A DNA stretch of 16,832 nt, from NCBI GenBank assembly GCA_030838025.1, contig JAUTXM010000402.1, positions 1-16,832 on the forward strand, read 5' to 3'. This stretch comes from Acidimicrobiaceae bacterium (lineage in GTDB: Bacteria; Actinomycetota; Acidimicrobiia; Acidimicrobiales; Palsa-688). A program made the translations under genes and the position numbers. Of this stretch, positions 1 to 8,566 are shown in pieces. The notes beneath the pieces are model-generated. The model searched no databases and was not told the DNA's origin. It was given only the letters and a program-made list of their open reading frames with translations. The number at the start of each line of letters is the position of its first letter. Position 1 is the first letter of the stretch.

Positions 1-897
1 GGGGTATCGCCGGTTGGGCCGTCGGGTGTTGTGGGGTCGTCGGGTGTTGTGGCGTCGCCGGGTGTTGTGGGGTCGTCGGGGGTTGGTGGGTTGTCGGGCG
101 TGGCAACTGGGGCTTCGGGGTCGGCGGTTGGGCGACCGCTGGTCGACGCCGCGGAGCGGGCGGCCGAGCGAGCCGCCCTGGCCGGGCGCCTGGAGTGGGA
201 TGTCGACGACGCCGAGCTACTCCTGCGAGCGCTGTCGCACCGCTCCTGGTGCGCCGAGACCGCGGGGGCGCCATCCAACGAACGTCTTGAGTTCTTGGGC
301 GATGCCGTGCTCGGCTTGGTCGTCACCGACCACCTGTTCCTCACCTATCCCGCCCTTCCCGAGGGGGAGCTGGCCAAGGTCCGGGCATCGGTAGTCAACT
401 CGGCAGTCCTCGCGGAGCTGGCCGCGGAGCTGGACATCGGCGACGCCATCCTGCTCGGCAAGGGCGAGGGTCAGTCCGGGGGCCGGGAGAAGCCGTCGAT
501 CTTGGCCGACGCCATGGAAGCGCTGATCGGGGCCATCTACCTCGACCGGGGCTGGAAGGCCGCCTCCAATCTGGTGATGCGCCTGCTCGGGGAGCGAATG
601 GTCGAGGCCGCGGCCGGTCCGGGGGGACAGGACTACAAGACCCGGTTGCAGGAGCTGTGCGCCCGGCAACTCGACGAACTGCCGCACTACCAGGTGAGCG
701 ACGAGGGCCCCGACCACGCCAAGATGTTCGACGCCTTGGTGCTGGTACGAGGCACCATTTTCGGAAGCGGCCACGGCCGGTCGAAGAAGCAGGCGGAGCA
801 GGCAGCGGCGCGAGTGGCCTGGGAGCGCCTGACGAAGGAGCTGCTGGCCGAACGAGCCCTCGAGCATGCCTCGGAAGAGGCCGGGCGGGGTGCCTGA
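1..897 (+). CDS. rnc: Ribonuclease III (5' end outside window)
   Basis: Double-stranded-RNA endonuclease that matures rRNA precursors and cuts structured mRNAs in the cytoplasm. The reading frame is open to the left edge, so the start may lie upstream; GTG codons at 31, 49, 67 and 100 are alternatives and none has a clear Shine-Dalgarno. The catalytic domain shows the family signature NERLEFLGDAVL (about 271-306), followed by DAMEALIGAIYLDRGW carrying the second acidic metal-ligand cluster. A C-terminal double-stranded RNA-binding domain follows, from DYKTRLQELC to SKKQAEQAAARVAW. The first 35 or so visible residues are a Gly/Ser/Val-rich low-complexity tail encoded by an 18-bp tandem repeat, which is unusual for RNase III and may not be translated if a later GTG is used. 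The 3' end overlaps mutM by 8 bp, suggesting coupled translation. Identity is secure; the N-terminus is not. Confidence 0.93.
   Translation, partial: GVSPVGPSGVVGSSGVVASPGVVGSSGVGGLSGVATGASGSAVGRPLVDAAERAAERAALAGRLEWDVDDAELLLRALSHRSWCAETAGAPSNERLEFLGDAVLGLVVTDHLFLTYPALPEGELAKVRASVVNSAVLAELAAELDIGDAILLGKGEGQSGGREKPSILADAMEALIGAIYLDRGWKAASNLVMRLLGERMVEAAAGPGGQDYKTRLQELCARQLDELPHYQVSDEGPDHAKMFDALVLVRGTIFGSGHGRSKKQAEQAAARVAWERLTKELLAERALEHASEEAGRGA
3..92 (+). repeat. 18-bp degenerate tandem repeat at 5' end of rnc
   Basis: Units of 18 bp begin at 21, 39, 57 and 75, with a weaker unit before 21 and another after 92. The best-conserved form is GTCGGGTGTTGTGGGGTC. The unit is a whole number of codons and encodes six-residue blocks of the type S-[SP]-G-V-V-[GA] in the rnc frame. 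Since 18 is divisible by 3, unit-number changes would lengthen or shorten the RNase III N-terminus without shifting the frame. The array continues to the window edge, so its full length is unknown. Confidence 0.75.
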
Positions 898-1711
898 GCT
901 TCCTGAAGTCGAGACCATCCGACGCGACCTCGACCGGGATCTGTCCGCCCGGCGTATCGAGCGGGTGGACGCGTGGTGTTCGAGGTCGATTCGCCGTCAC
1001 GGCGATGCGGCCGAGTTCGGCCGCGCCCTCGTCGGCGCCACCGTCGAGTCGGTGGCCAGGAGGGGCAAATACCTGCTCTTTCCACTGGACCGCGGTGGGT
1101 GGCTGGTCGTCCACCTGGGAATGAGCGGGCAACTCCTTCTGGCAACGCCGGGGGACCCGATGGTGGCCCACACCCACGTGGTGCTGACCTTCGACGGCGA
1201 ACGACAGCTGCGCTTCGTCGACCCACGAACCTTCGGCGAATTCTTCGTCACCGGCGCTGACCTCAAAGAACTGGCACATCTGGGCGCCGACCCGCTCCTC
1301 GACCTCAAGGGATGGGCCGACCTGGCGAAACGACTGCAGGTCCGGCGCTCGAAGCTGAAACCCCTGCTCATGGACCAACGATTCCTGGCTGGGATCGGAA
1401 ATCTCTACGCCGACGAGATCCTGTTCGCAGCCCGCTTGCGGTACGACCGCACCTCGCAGAGCCTGACTCCCGCCGAGGTACGGCGGCTGTACCGCGCCAT
1501 GACGGGCACCTTGACCTCCGCCATCGGCCACCGGGGCTCATCGTTGGCCGACGAGCAGTACCGCGACGTGTTCGGCAACATCGGCGACTTCCAAAGCCGC
1601 CACCAGGTGTACGGCCGGGAGGGCGGGCCCTGCCGGCGGTGCCGTCAAACCATCGTCAGGATCAAGACCGGGGGACGTTCGACGTTCCTGTGCCCCCGCT
1701 GCCAGGCCTGA
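890..1711 (+). CDS. mutM: Formamidopyrimidine-DNA glycosylase (Fpg/MutM)
   Basis: Base-excision repair enzyme that removes 8-oxoguanine and ring-opened purines and then cleaves the abasic site. I chose GTG at 890 because it gives MPELPEVE: after removal of Met, Pro2 is the catalytic nucleophile and Glu3 is also essential. An in-frame ATG at 866 would bury that proline eight residues in and is rejected. At 273 aa it has the usual family length. Visible features are the RRGKYL segment with conserved Lys60, DPRTFG around residue 113, the helix-two-turn-helix region with AGIGNLYADE (167-176), and a C-terminal zinc finger with Cys248, Cys251, Cys268 and Cys271. The start overlaps the last 8 bp of rnc, so the two are probably translated together. 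The neighbour order rnc-mutM-smc is the common actinobacterial one. Confidence 0.96.
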   Translation: MPELPEVETIRRDLDRDLSARRIERVDAWCSRSIRRHGDAAEFGRALVGATVESVARRGKYLLFPLDRGGWLVVHLGMSGQLLLATPGDPMVAHTHVVLTFDGERQLRFVDPRTFGEFFVTGADLKELAHLGADPLLDLKGWADLAKRLQVRRSKLKPLLMDQRFLAGIGNLYADEILFAARLRYDRTSQSLTPAEVRRLYRAMTGTLTSAIGHRGSSLADEQYRDVFGNIGDFQSRHQVYGREGGPCRRCRQTIVRIKTGGRSTFLCPRCQA

Positions 1712-1795
1712 CGCGCCGAGAGGTCGAAGGGCCCGGCGTTTCGTCCTGAGGGTCGCACAGATGCGCTCGGCTCGGCCGCTAGGTTGGCCCCCACC

Positions 1796-4700
1796 GTGTT
1801 CTTGAAGTCACTCACCCTGAAGGGTTTCAAGTCCTTCGCCGACACGACCACCTTGGACTTCGAGCCTGGGGTGACCGTCGTCGTCGGACCCAACGGCAGC
1901 GGCAAATCCAACATCGTCGATGCCGTGGCATGGGTGCTCGGCGCCCAGAGCCCTCGGACGGTGCGGTCCAGCAAGATGGAAGACGTCATCTTCGCGGGGA
2001 CGCCGAAGCGACCGGCGCTCGGTCGGGCGGAAGTGTCCTTGACCATCGACAACCAAGCCGGCCTGCTGCCGATCGGGTTTTCGGAGGTCACGGTCACACG
2101 CACGCTGTTTCGTTCAGGTGATAGCGAATACGCAATCAACGGCGCCCCGTGCCGGTTGCTCGACGTCCAGGAGCTTCTTTCCGACACTGGCGTGGGCCGC
2201 CAGCAGCACGTCATCGTCTCGCAGGGCCAGCTCGATGCGGTCCTGAACGCACGCCCCGAGGACCGTCGCCTGATCATCGAGGAGGCGGCGGGGATCCTCA
2301 AATACCGCAAGCGAAAGGAGCGCGCCGAGCGCCGGTTGGAGGCAACCGAGGGCAGTCTCCTTCGGCTTCAGGATCTCTTGCGAGAGGTACGGCGCCAACT
2401 CCGCCCCCTCGAACGTCAGGCGGACGCGGCCCGTCGCCACGACGACCTGGCCGACGAGCTGCGCCAGATCCGCCGGCACCTGTCGGGCCGCGAGCTGGCG
2501 GTTGTCGAGACGCGGCTGGCAACCGCAGGCGCCGCCCGGATCGACCTGGGCCGGACGGAGGAGCAGTGCCGTTTCGACCTCCGGAAGCTGGATGACGCGG
2601 TCGCCCAGTCAGAGAGCGAACTGTCGGCCATGCGCCAGCAGGCCGACGGGTTGGATCTAGCCGATGCGCTCTCCCGTGCGGAGCGCCTCGGTGCCACGGC
2701 TCGCGGGCTGGCGGCCCTCATTGCCGAGCGACAACGGGCATCGGAGCGCGAGCGGCTGGCTTCGCTCGACCAGGACGTCATTGCCACCCTCGAATCCGAG
2801 GCCGCGCTCGTAACCGAGGAGCTGGCGTCGACCGAGGTCGAGGTGGCGTCGCTGATGCCCCAGGTCGAGGAACTGGTGCGAGCCGAGGCTGAGGTCGACG
2901 CCGAGACCCGGGCCTTGGACTGGGCCCGCCCCGGACCGATGTCCGCGTCTGAGGGCGCGGGCCCGGGTGAGGTGCGGGCGGAGCTGGCCGCCCTGAGGCG
3001 GGGATTCGAGAGCAGCCAGGGAGAGCTCCAGCGCCTCGACGGCCGATGCCGTGCTCTGGACGTTCGCTTGGCGCGAGTCGACGAGGAGTTCGCACAGCTG
3101 ACCGCGGAGGAAGCGGCCGACGTTGCGGGTGACGAAGCCCTGGCGGCCGACCTCGAGGTCGGGTCGCGGGCTCGGACGGTGGCGGAACAAACCCTGGCGG
3201 CAGCCGAGGCGGCTCGCCAGAACGCCGAGAGCGAGTACCACCTGTGGTCGGCTCGCGCCGAGGCGCTGGCCCTGAGCCTGGACGAGACCCGGGCCCGAGC
3301 CGGGGTGGAGCGTCTAAGCAATGTCGACGGCGTCGTGGGGACGCTGCTGGAGCTGGTCGAGGTGGACGACGGCTGGGGGCCGGCGTTCGAGGCCGCGGCC
3401 GGTGAAGCTGTCGCGGCAATCCTCGTCGACGGCGTCGACGCCGCCCGCCGCAGCTTGACTCATCTCCGGGCTCTCGACGCCCCGGGAGCCGTGCTGCCCT
3501 TGCACCCAAGCCCAGCCGAGCCGAGCGCCGCCCGGGCGACTGGTGTCAGGGCGAGCGCCGCCGATAGGGCCCGCGGCCTGCCTCTTGGCTCGGTGCGGGC
3601 CCACGTCCGATCACGCTTGCCTTCCGTCGACTACCTGCTCGAACACCTACTGGCCGCCGCGGTCGTGGTCGACGGCGATTGGCACCAGGCGCTCGACGTG
3701 GCGATCGCGGCGCCCGACCTGGTCGTCGTTACCCGCGCCGGCGATCGGTTCAGCTCACGGGGCTGGCGGACCGGGGCGGGAACGAGCGGGGCCACCCGGG
3801 CCGCGGTCGACGAAGCATCCCGCCGGGCGGCACACGCCGCCGATGCCACCGCGAGGACCGGGGCCGAGGTTGACGCCGCTCGGGATGCGCTTCGCGCCGC
3901 CGCCGTTCACGAAGCCGAATGCTTGCGACGGAAGGACGCGCTCGCGGCGCGCCGCAGCGCCCGGGGGGACTCGGTCCGACGGGCCGAGGCACAACGGCGC
4001 GACGCGCAATCCGAGCAGGCCGCGCTCCTCGCTCAACGGGTCGATCTGGCGGCTCGGTTGGAGCGCGAAACCCAACGGATTGGCGAACTCCAGCAGCTCC
4101 TGCCCCGGTTGGAGGAGTTCGCCACCGCCACCGCGGAACGGGCCGTCGCCGAGCGCGTCAAGCGCACCCGGTTGGTGGACCGGTCGGCGGCCTTGGCGGC
4201 GCTTCGCCGCGAGATCGAGGTGCAGGCGGCGGGTCTCGAGCAGCGCCGGGCACTTCTGTCGCGCCGGCTGGCCGAAATCGAGAGCCGGCTCCGGCACGAC
4301 TCCGAGCAACGCCAACACGTCGCCGCCCGGCGGGAACAGCACGAGCGCACTGCCGTCATCGCGGGACGTTTGGCGTCGCTCGTGGCGACCCGAATCGAGC
4401 AGCTCGACGCCCTCGTGTCCTACCTCCGCGAGGCGCGCGGCCGTGAATCGCTCGCGGTACATGCCGTGACCGCCAAACTCGACGAGCTGCGCCGCGAGCG
4501 CAGCGCCACGGAGCGGCACCTCTCGGAACTTCGGGAGCGGATCTCGCGCGTCCAGCTCGACGAAACCGAAGCCCAGGTACGGCTGGAGGCCCTGATCGAG
4601 ACCGTTCGCCGGGAACTCGACTGCGAGATCGAGGCCACCCGCGGCGCCTCGTGCCCGGAGCTCCCTGCGGGATCCAGCCCGGCCGGACGGGCCCGGGACC

Positions 4701-5323
4701 TCGAACGGGAGATCCGGCTGATGGGTCCGATCAACCCGCTGGCGTTGGAGGAGTTCGCCGCCCTCCAGGAAAGGCAAAGCTTCCTCGAAGGTCAGCTGGA
4801 GGATGTGCGGTCGGCCCGGCGCGAGCTCGGCAAGGTCATCCGGGCGGTGGATGCGGAGATCGTCGATGTGTTCCGGGCCGCCTACGCCGACGTGGCGGAC
4901 AACTTCGAGCGTTTGTTCACCACGCTCTTCCCCGGTGGCCAGGGCCGGTTGCGGCTCACCGATCCCGACCACCTGCTGGAAACCGGCATAGAGGTGGAGG
5001 CGCGGCCCTCGGGCAAGAACGTCAGGCGTTTGTCGCTGCTCTCGGGAGGAGAGCGCAGCCTCACCGCGTTGGCACTGCTGTTCGCGGTCTTCCGTAGCCG
5101 CCCCTCGCCGTTCTATCTCATGGACGAGGTGGAGGCGGCGCTCGACGATGTCAACCTGCTGCGCTTCCTCGATTTGCTCCGGGAGTTCCGCCAGGAGGCC
5201 CAGCTGCTCGTTGTCAGTCATCAGAAACGCACCATGGAAGCCGCGGACTGGCTCTACGGCGTGACCATGCAGCCGGGGGGATCCTCGGTCGTGGTGAGCG
5301 AGCGCATCACCGCCAGCGCCTGA
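1796..5323 (+). CDS. smc: Chromosome segregation ATPase SMC
   Basis: Structural-maintenance-of-chromosomes ATPase, the core of bacterial condensin; with ScpA and ScpB (not in this window) it extrudes DNA loops and resolves sister chromosomes. GTG at 1796 gives an N-terminus FLKSLTLKGFKSF aligned with family members. An in-frame TTG at 1784 would add four residues and is less likely. At 1175 aa the length is typical. The Walker A motif GPNGSGKSN is at residues 31-39. Two long Arg/Glu/Ala/Gln-rich coiled-coil arms flank a hinge domain beginning near residue 505 (VDGVVGTLLELVEV). The C-terminal head has the ABC signature LSGGERS at 1082-1088 and Walker B FYLMDEVEAALDD from 1106 with catalytic Glu1111. 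No frameshift is visible. It sits 84 bp after mutM and 55 bp before ftsY. Confidence 0.97.
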   Translation: MFLKSLTLKGFKSFADTTTLDFEPGVTVVVGPNGSGKSNIVDAVAWVLGAQSPRTVRSSKMEDVIFAGTPKRPALGRAEVSLTIDNQAGLLPIGFSEVTVTRTLFRSGDSEYAINGAPCRLLDVQELLSDTGVGRQQHVIVSQGQLDAVLNARPEDRRLIIEEAAGILKYRKRKERAERRLEATEGSLLRLQDLLREVRRQLRPLERQADAARRHDDLADELRQIRRHLSGRELAVVETRLATAGAARIDLGRTEEQCRFDLRKLDDAVAQSESELSAMRQQADGLDLADALSRAERLGATARGLAALIAERQRASERERLASLDQDVIATLESEAALVTEELASTEVEVASLMPQVEELVRAEAEVDAETRALDWARPGPMSASEGAGPGEVRAELAALRRGFESSQGELQRLDGRCRALDVRLARVDEEFAQLTAEEAADVAGDEALAADLEVGSRARTVAEQTLAAAEAARQNAESEYHLWSARAEALALSLDETRARAGVERLSNVDGVVGTLLELVEVDDGWGPAFEAAAGEAVAAILVDGVDAARRSLTHLRALDAPGAVLPLHPSPAEPSAARATGVRASAADRARGLPLGSVRAHVRSRLPSVDYLLEHLLAAAVVVDGDWHQALDVAIAAPDLVVVTRAGDRFSSRGWRTGAGTSGATRAAVDEASRRAAHAADATARTGAEVDAARDALRAAAVHEAECLRRKDALAARRSARGDSVRRAEAQRRDAQSEQAALLAQRVDLAARLERETQRIGELQQLLPRLEEFATATAERAVAERVKRTRLVDRSAALAALRREIEVQAAGLEQRRALLSRRLAEIESRLRHDSEQRQHVAARREQHERTAVIAGRLASLVATRIEQLDALVSYLREARGRESLAVHAVTAKLDELRRERSATERHLSELRERISRVQLDETEAQVRLEALIETVRRELDCEIEATRGASCPELPAGSSPAGRARDLEREIRLMGPINPLALEEFAALQERQSFLEGQLEDVRSARRELGKVIRAVDAEIVDVFRAAYADVADNFERLFTTLFPGGQGRLRLTDPDHLLETGIEVEARPSGKNVRRLSLLSGGERSLTALALLFAVFRSRPSPFYLMDEVEAALDDVNLLRFLDLLREFRQEAQLLVVSHQKRTMEAADWLYGVTMQPGGSSVVVSERITASA

Positions 5324-5378
5324 GCACCATTCCCCCGGATTCCCGTCACACCCTCCCCGGTAGGCTTCGCGGCGACCT

Positions 5379-6557
5379 ATGACCCTCGTACTGCTCATCG
5401 CACTCTTCGTCGTCGTCCTGGCTTCGGCGACCGCCGTCACCCTGACGCGCCGCCGCCGGGGTCCGGAGTTGGAGCCCCCGCCGTCGCGCCCCGCGGTCGC
5501 CCCGGCCGATTCGGCCACGGCGCCCACCCCAGAGGCCCCCGAGCGCGAGCTGACGCCCGAGCAGGTCGCCGAAATCGAGCGCGCCTTGGCGGAAGCCGAG
5601 GCAATCCCCGAGGAGGTTTCCCAACCTGAGCCGGAGGCAGCTCCCGAGGCCCCGACGCGGGTCAAGCCTTCCTTTCGCGAGCGGCTCGGCAAGGCCAGGA
5701 CCCTTTTTTCCGGCTATCTCGGCTCCGTCCGCGCCCGGGACAAGATCACCGACGAGACCTGGGACGACCTGGAGGAGGCCTTGATCCTCGCCGATGTCGG
5801 CATGGAGACCACCACGGCCCTGCTCGACGACTTGCGGGCCAAGGTCAAGGCCGAGAGCATCTCCGACTCAGAGGGCCTGGTCGACGCCCTGAAGGCCGAT
5901 CTGGTGGCGCGCCTGGCGGGCAACCGGGAACTGGCATTCGAGCCCGGCGCGCTCAACGTGTGGTTGTTCGTCGGGGTCAACGGCGTCGGCAAGACGACGA
6001 CAATTGGCAAGCTGGGCCTGCAGGCGGCCAACGAAGGCCGGTCGGTGATCATGGCGGCGGGCGACACGTTCCGGGCTGCGGCGGCCGACCAGTTGCAGCT
6101 GTGGGCCAAGCGGGTTGGGGCCGACCTGGTGCGGGGGGCCGAAGGCGGTGACCCGGGAGCCGTCGTATTCGACGCCAAGCAGCGGGGCGCGGCCCGAAAC
6201 ACCGACCTGGTTCTGGCCGACACTGCCGGACGGCTGCACACCAAGATCAACCTGATGGAGGAGCTGAAGAAGGTCCGTCGGGTCGCCGAACGACCGCCCG
6301 GGACGCTGAACGAGGTGCTGCTCGTCATCGATGCCACCACCGGGCAGAACGGCTTGGTCCAGGCCAAGGAGTTCGCTTCCGCGGTCGGCGTGACCGGCGT
6401 GGTGCTCACGAAGCTCGACGGGACCGCCAAGGGTGGAATCGCGCTCGCCATCCAAACCGAGCTCGGCATACCGATCAAACTGGTCGGCCTGGGCGAGGCT
6501 CCGGAGGACCTGATCGAGTTCAACGCCGAGGAGTTCGTCGAGGCCATCTTCGGCTGA
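5379..6557 (+). CDS. ftsY: Signal recognition particle receptor FtsY
   Basis: SRP receptor GTPase that docks Ffh-bound ribosomes at the membrane and hands them to SecYEG. The 392-aa product starts with a hydrophobic segment (about residues 2-22) followed by RRRR, a single-pass membrane anchor typical of actinobacterial FtsY. A Pro/Glu/Ala-rich acidic linker runs to about residue 95. The N domain then leads into the GTPase domain: P-loop GVNGVGKTTT from 199, DTFRAAAADQL near 229-239, DTAGR at 281-285 and TKLDG at 344-348. ATG at 5379 is chosen because it precedes the anchor directly. There is no clear Shine-Dalgarno; a TAGGCT box lies 12 nt upstream. The functional partner ffh is the next gene, 109 bp on. 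Confidence 0.97.
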   Translation: MTLVLLIALFVVVLASATAVTLTRRRRGPELEPPPSRPAVAPADSATAPTPEAPERELTPEQVAEIERALAEAEAIPEEVSQPEPEAAPEAPTRVKPSFRERLGKARTLFSGYLGSVRARDKITDETWDDLEEALILADVGMETTTALLDDLRAKVKAESISDSEGLVDALKADLVARLAGNRELAFEPGALNVWLFVGVNGVGKTTTIGKLGLQAANEGRSVIMAAGDTFRAAAADQLQLWAKRVGADLVRGAEGGDPGAVVFDAKQRGAARNTDLVLADTAGRLHTKINLMEELKKVRRVAERPPGTLNEVLLVIDATTGQNGLVQAKEFASAVGVTGVVLTKLDGTAKGGIALAIQTELGIPIKLVGLGEAPEDLIEFNAEEFVEAIFG

Positions 6558-6624
6558 CCGCCACCGGGATGCGGCTGACGACCATCGGCCCCGGGCGACG
6601 CCCCCAGGCGGCGCGGGTGGCGTC

Positions 6625-6639
6625 GGCGGGAGACCCGCC
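6625..6639 (+). other. Short GC-rich hairpin in ftsY-ffh gap
   Basis: GGCGGG (6625-6630) pairs with CCCGCC (6634-6639) across a three-base AGA loop. No T-tract follows, so it is not a convincing intrinsic terminator. It could equally be chance in very GC-rich DNA. Confidence 0.25.
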
Positions 6640-6649
6640 CGCCATCCGG

Positions 6650-6655
6650 TACTCT
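6650..6655 (+). promoter_or_regulatory. Candidate -10 box of ffh
   Basis: TACTCT fits the actinobacterial TANNNT -10 pattern and lies 11 nt before the ffh ATG, which has no Shine-Dalgarno. Transcription starting about 7 nt downstream of the box would give a near-leaderless message. No convincing -35 hexamer is seen, so this is only a candidate. Confidence 0.3.
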
Positions 6656-6666
6656 CGCAAGCTGCC

Positions 6667-7995
6667 ATGTTTTCATCGCTCTCGGACCGTTTCGACGTCA
6701 TTTTTTCCCACCTCCGCAGCCGCGGACGGCTGAGCGAGGCCGACGTCGATGAGATCCTCCGGGAGATCCGACTGGCCCTGCTGCAGGCGGACGTCAACAT
6801 CAAGGTGGTCCGCGGTTTCATCGCCAGGATCAAGGAAAAGGCGACCGGAGCCGAGCTCTCCAAGAGCCTGACGCCCGGCCAACAAGTCATCAAATTCGTC
6901 CACGAGGAACTGGTCACCATCCTCGGAGGCGAGCCCCTCAAGATCACCTACGCCTCACGGCCGCCGACGGTCGTGCTCCTCGCCGGACTCCAGGGGTCGG
7001 GCAAGACGACCGCAGCGGGGAAACTGGCCCGCTGGTTCAAGCAGCAGGGTCGCAACCCCCTCCTCGTCGGTGCCGACCTCCAGCGCCCGGCCGCGGTCGA
7101 GCAGTTGCGGGTGCTCGGCGGCCAGGTGGGGGTGCCGGTCTTCAGCGAGGCGTCCGACCCCGTGACCGTCGCCAAGGCGGGGCTCGAGGAAGCTCGGCGC
7201 CTCGGCAAGGACGTGCTGATCGTCGACACGGCCGGTCGTCTGGCCATCGACGAGGAGCTGATGGAGGAGGTCCGGCGGATCTCCGAATCCGTGGAGCCCC
7301 ACTTCACCTTCCTCGTGATCGATGCCATGACCGGCCAGGACGCGGTCAACGTCGCCGAGGCGTTCCACCAGACCCTGAATCTCGACGGCGTCATCCTGAC
7401 CAAACTCGACGGTGACGCACGAGGCGGCGCCGCCCTGTCGGTGAAGGAAGTCGTCGGCCGGCCCATCGCATTCGCGTCGACCGGTGAGCGCCTGGCGGAC
7501 TTCGAGTCCTTCTATCCCGACCGGATGGCCGGGCGGATCCTCGGCATGGGCGACGTGCTCACCCTCATCGAGCGTGCCGAGCAGACCTACGACCACGACG
7601 TCGCGGCCAAGGCGGCCGTCAAGCTGCAAGAAGGCGCCTTTACACTGGAGGATTTCCTGGAGCAGATGCAGGAAGTCAAGAAGATGGGGCCACTGTCGGG
7701 GATCGTCGGTATGCTCCCGGGGATCCCGAAAGAGCTCAAGAACGCGAATATCAGCGACAACGAGCTCGGTCGGGTCGAAGCGATCATTCACTCGATGACC
7801 CTCGCTGAGCGCCGCGATCCTGCGCTCATCAATGGCTCGAGACGTCAGCGGATTGCCAACGGAAGCGGTGCGACCGTGTCCGAAGTGAACCTGCTGCTCA
7901 AGCAGTTCAAAGAAATGCAGAAGTTGATGAAACAGTTCAGTGGGATGCCCGGAATGGGCCGGCACCTCAATAAGAAAAAGAAGAGGAAGCGGTAG
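6667..7995 (+). CDS. ffh: Signal recognition particle protein Ffh
   Basis: SRP54-type GTPase that binds 4.5S/SRP RNA and signal sequences emerging from the ribosome and delivers them to FtsY. The 442-aa product has the three-part family layout. An N-terminal helical N domain is followed by a G domain with P-loop GLQGSGKTT (107-115), GADLQRPAAVEQL (135-147), DTAGR (187-191) and TKLDGD (245-250). The C-terminal M domain is rich in Met and Lys and contains SRRQRIANGSG and EMQKLMKQFSGMPGM, then ends in a strongly basic KKKKRKR tail. ATG at 6667 aligns with family starts. The stop is only 2 nt before rpsP. The SRP RNA gene is not in this window. Confidence 0.97.
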   Translation: MFSSLSDRFDVIFSHLRSRGRLSEADVDEILREIRLALLQADVNIKVVRGFIARIKEKATGAELSKSLTPGQQVIKFVHEELVTILGGEPLKITYASRPPTVVLLAGLQGSGKTTAAGKLARWFKQQGRNPLLVGADLQRPAAVEQLRVLGGQVGVPVFSEASDPVTVAKAGLEEARRLGKDVLIVDTAGRLAIDEELMEEVRRISESVEPHFTFLVIDAMTGQDAVNVAEAFHQTLNLDGVILTKLDGDARGGAALSVKEVVGRPIAFASTGERLADFESFYPDRMAGRILGMGDVLTLIERAEQTYDHDVAAKAAVKLQEGAFTLEDFLEQMQEVKKMGPLSGIVGMLPGIPKELKNANISDNELGRVEAIIHSMTLAERRDPALINGSRRQRIANGSGATVSEVNLLLKQFKEMQKLMKQFSGMPGMGRHLNKKKKRKR

Positions 7996-7997
7996 TC

Positions 7998-8270
7998 ATG
8001 GCCGTAAAGCTGCGTCTGATGCGCATGGGCAAGAAGAAGCAACCGACCTACCGAATCGTGGCGGCCGACAGTCGCTCGCCTCGCGACGGCCGGTTCATCG
8101 AGATCTTGGGCACCTACCAGCCCCGGGCCGACCCCTCAGTCATCCTGATCGACGCCGAGAAGGCCGCCAAATGGCTGGCCGACGGCGCCCAGCCGACCGA
8201 ACGGGTGGCCAAGCTGCTGAAGGAGTCGGGCGCCCTCGAATCTGCAGTCGCGAAGCCAAATGTCGACTGA
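7998..8270 (+). CDS. rpsP: 30S ribosomal protein S16
   Basis: Small ribosomal subunit protein needed for 30S assembly. The 90-aa product opens with AVKLRLMRMGKKKQPTYRI and contains SPRDGRFIEILGTYQP, both strong S16 signatures, followed by the conserved DAEKAAKWLADGAQPTERV segment. ATG at 7998 is 2 nt after the ffh stop, so expression is probably coupled to ffh. The 3' end overlaps the next gene by 11 nt. The order rpsP-KH-rimM-trmD-rplS is a widely conserved bacterial ribosome-maturation operon. Confidence 0.97.
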   Translation: MAVKLRLMRMGKKKQPTYRIVAADSRSPRDGRFIEILGTYQPRADPSVILIDAEKAAKWLADGAQPTERVAKLLKESGALESAVAKPNVD

Positions 8271-8544
8271 GGCGGTTGGGGAAGCCGACGACAAGGTACG
8301 CGGCGCCATGGCCCGCGACGTGTTGCAGTTCGTGGCCAGCAGCATCGTCGACGAGCCCGATCAGGTCGTGATCGAGATGGAAGACGGACGGCGCGGCGAC
8401 GTGCGGCTGTCGCTGCGGGTGGCTCCCGACGACATGGGCAAGGTGATCGGCCGGCGGGGCCGCGTGGCCCAGGCGATCCGGGCGGTCGTACGGGCGGCGG
8501 GTGCCCGGGAGGGCATCGAGGTCGGCGTCGACATCGTCGATTAG
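8260..8544 (+). CDS. khpA: KH-domain RNA-binding protein (KhpA type)
   Basis: Small cytoplasmic RNA-binding protein of the KhpA/YlqC type, 94 aa, essentially one KH domain. The GxxG RNA-contacting loop is GRRG at residues 64-67 inside DDMGKVIGRRGRVAQAIR. In Gram-positive bacteria the family pairs with KhpB and affects cell-wall synthesis and sRNA binding; whether that holds here is inferred. ATG at 8260 overlaps the last 11 nt of rpsP, indicating translational coupling. The position between rpsP and rimM is the standard one for the family. Confidence 0.9.
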   Translation: MSTEAVGEADDKVRGAMARDVLQFVASSIVDEPDQVVIEMEDGRRGDVRLSLRVAPDDMGKVIGRRGRVAQAIRAVVRAAGAREGIEVGVDIVD

Positions 8545-8566
8545 CGGGTCTGGTAGGTCTGGGAAA

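Noticed and set aside
866..889. ATG start for mutM at 866
   Set aside because: It would place eight residues before the catalytic N-terminal proline, which must be residue 2 for activity.
395..1531. 378-codon minus-strand open frame across rnc and mutM
   Set aside because: Antisense to rnc and mutM, both with clear catalytic motifs; no recognisable domain.
1784..1795. TTG start for smc at 1784
   Set aside because: The GTG at 1796 gives the conserved FLKSLTLKGFKSF N-terminus; the extension is not family-like and overlaps the TAGGTT box.
3755..5692. 645-codon minus-strand open frame across smc and ftsY
   Set aside because: Antisense to well-supported genes; composition reflects high-GC third-position bias and no motif is recognisable.
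6558..6666. SRP RNA gene in the ftsY-ffh gap
   Set aside because: The gap is near the right size, but I do not see the conserved SRP RNA apical loop with GGAA tetraloop and asymmetric bulge.
8501..8566. Upstream start for rimM at 8501
   Set aside because: It overlaps the KH gene and adds 22 residues unlike RimM; ATG 8567 aligns with the family.
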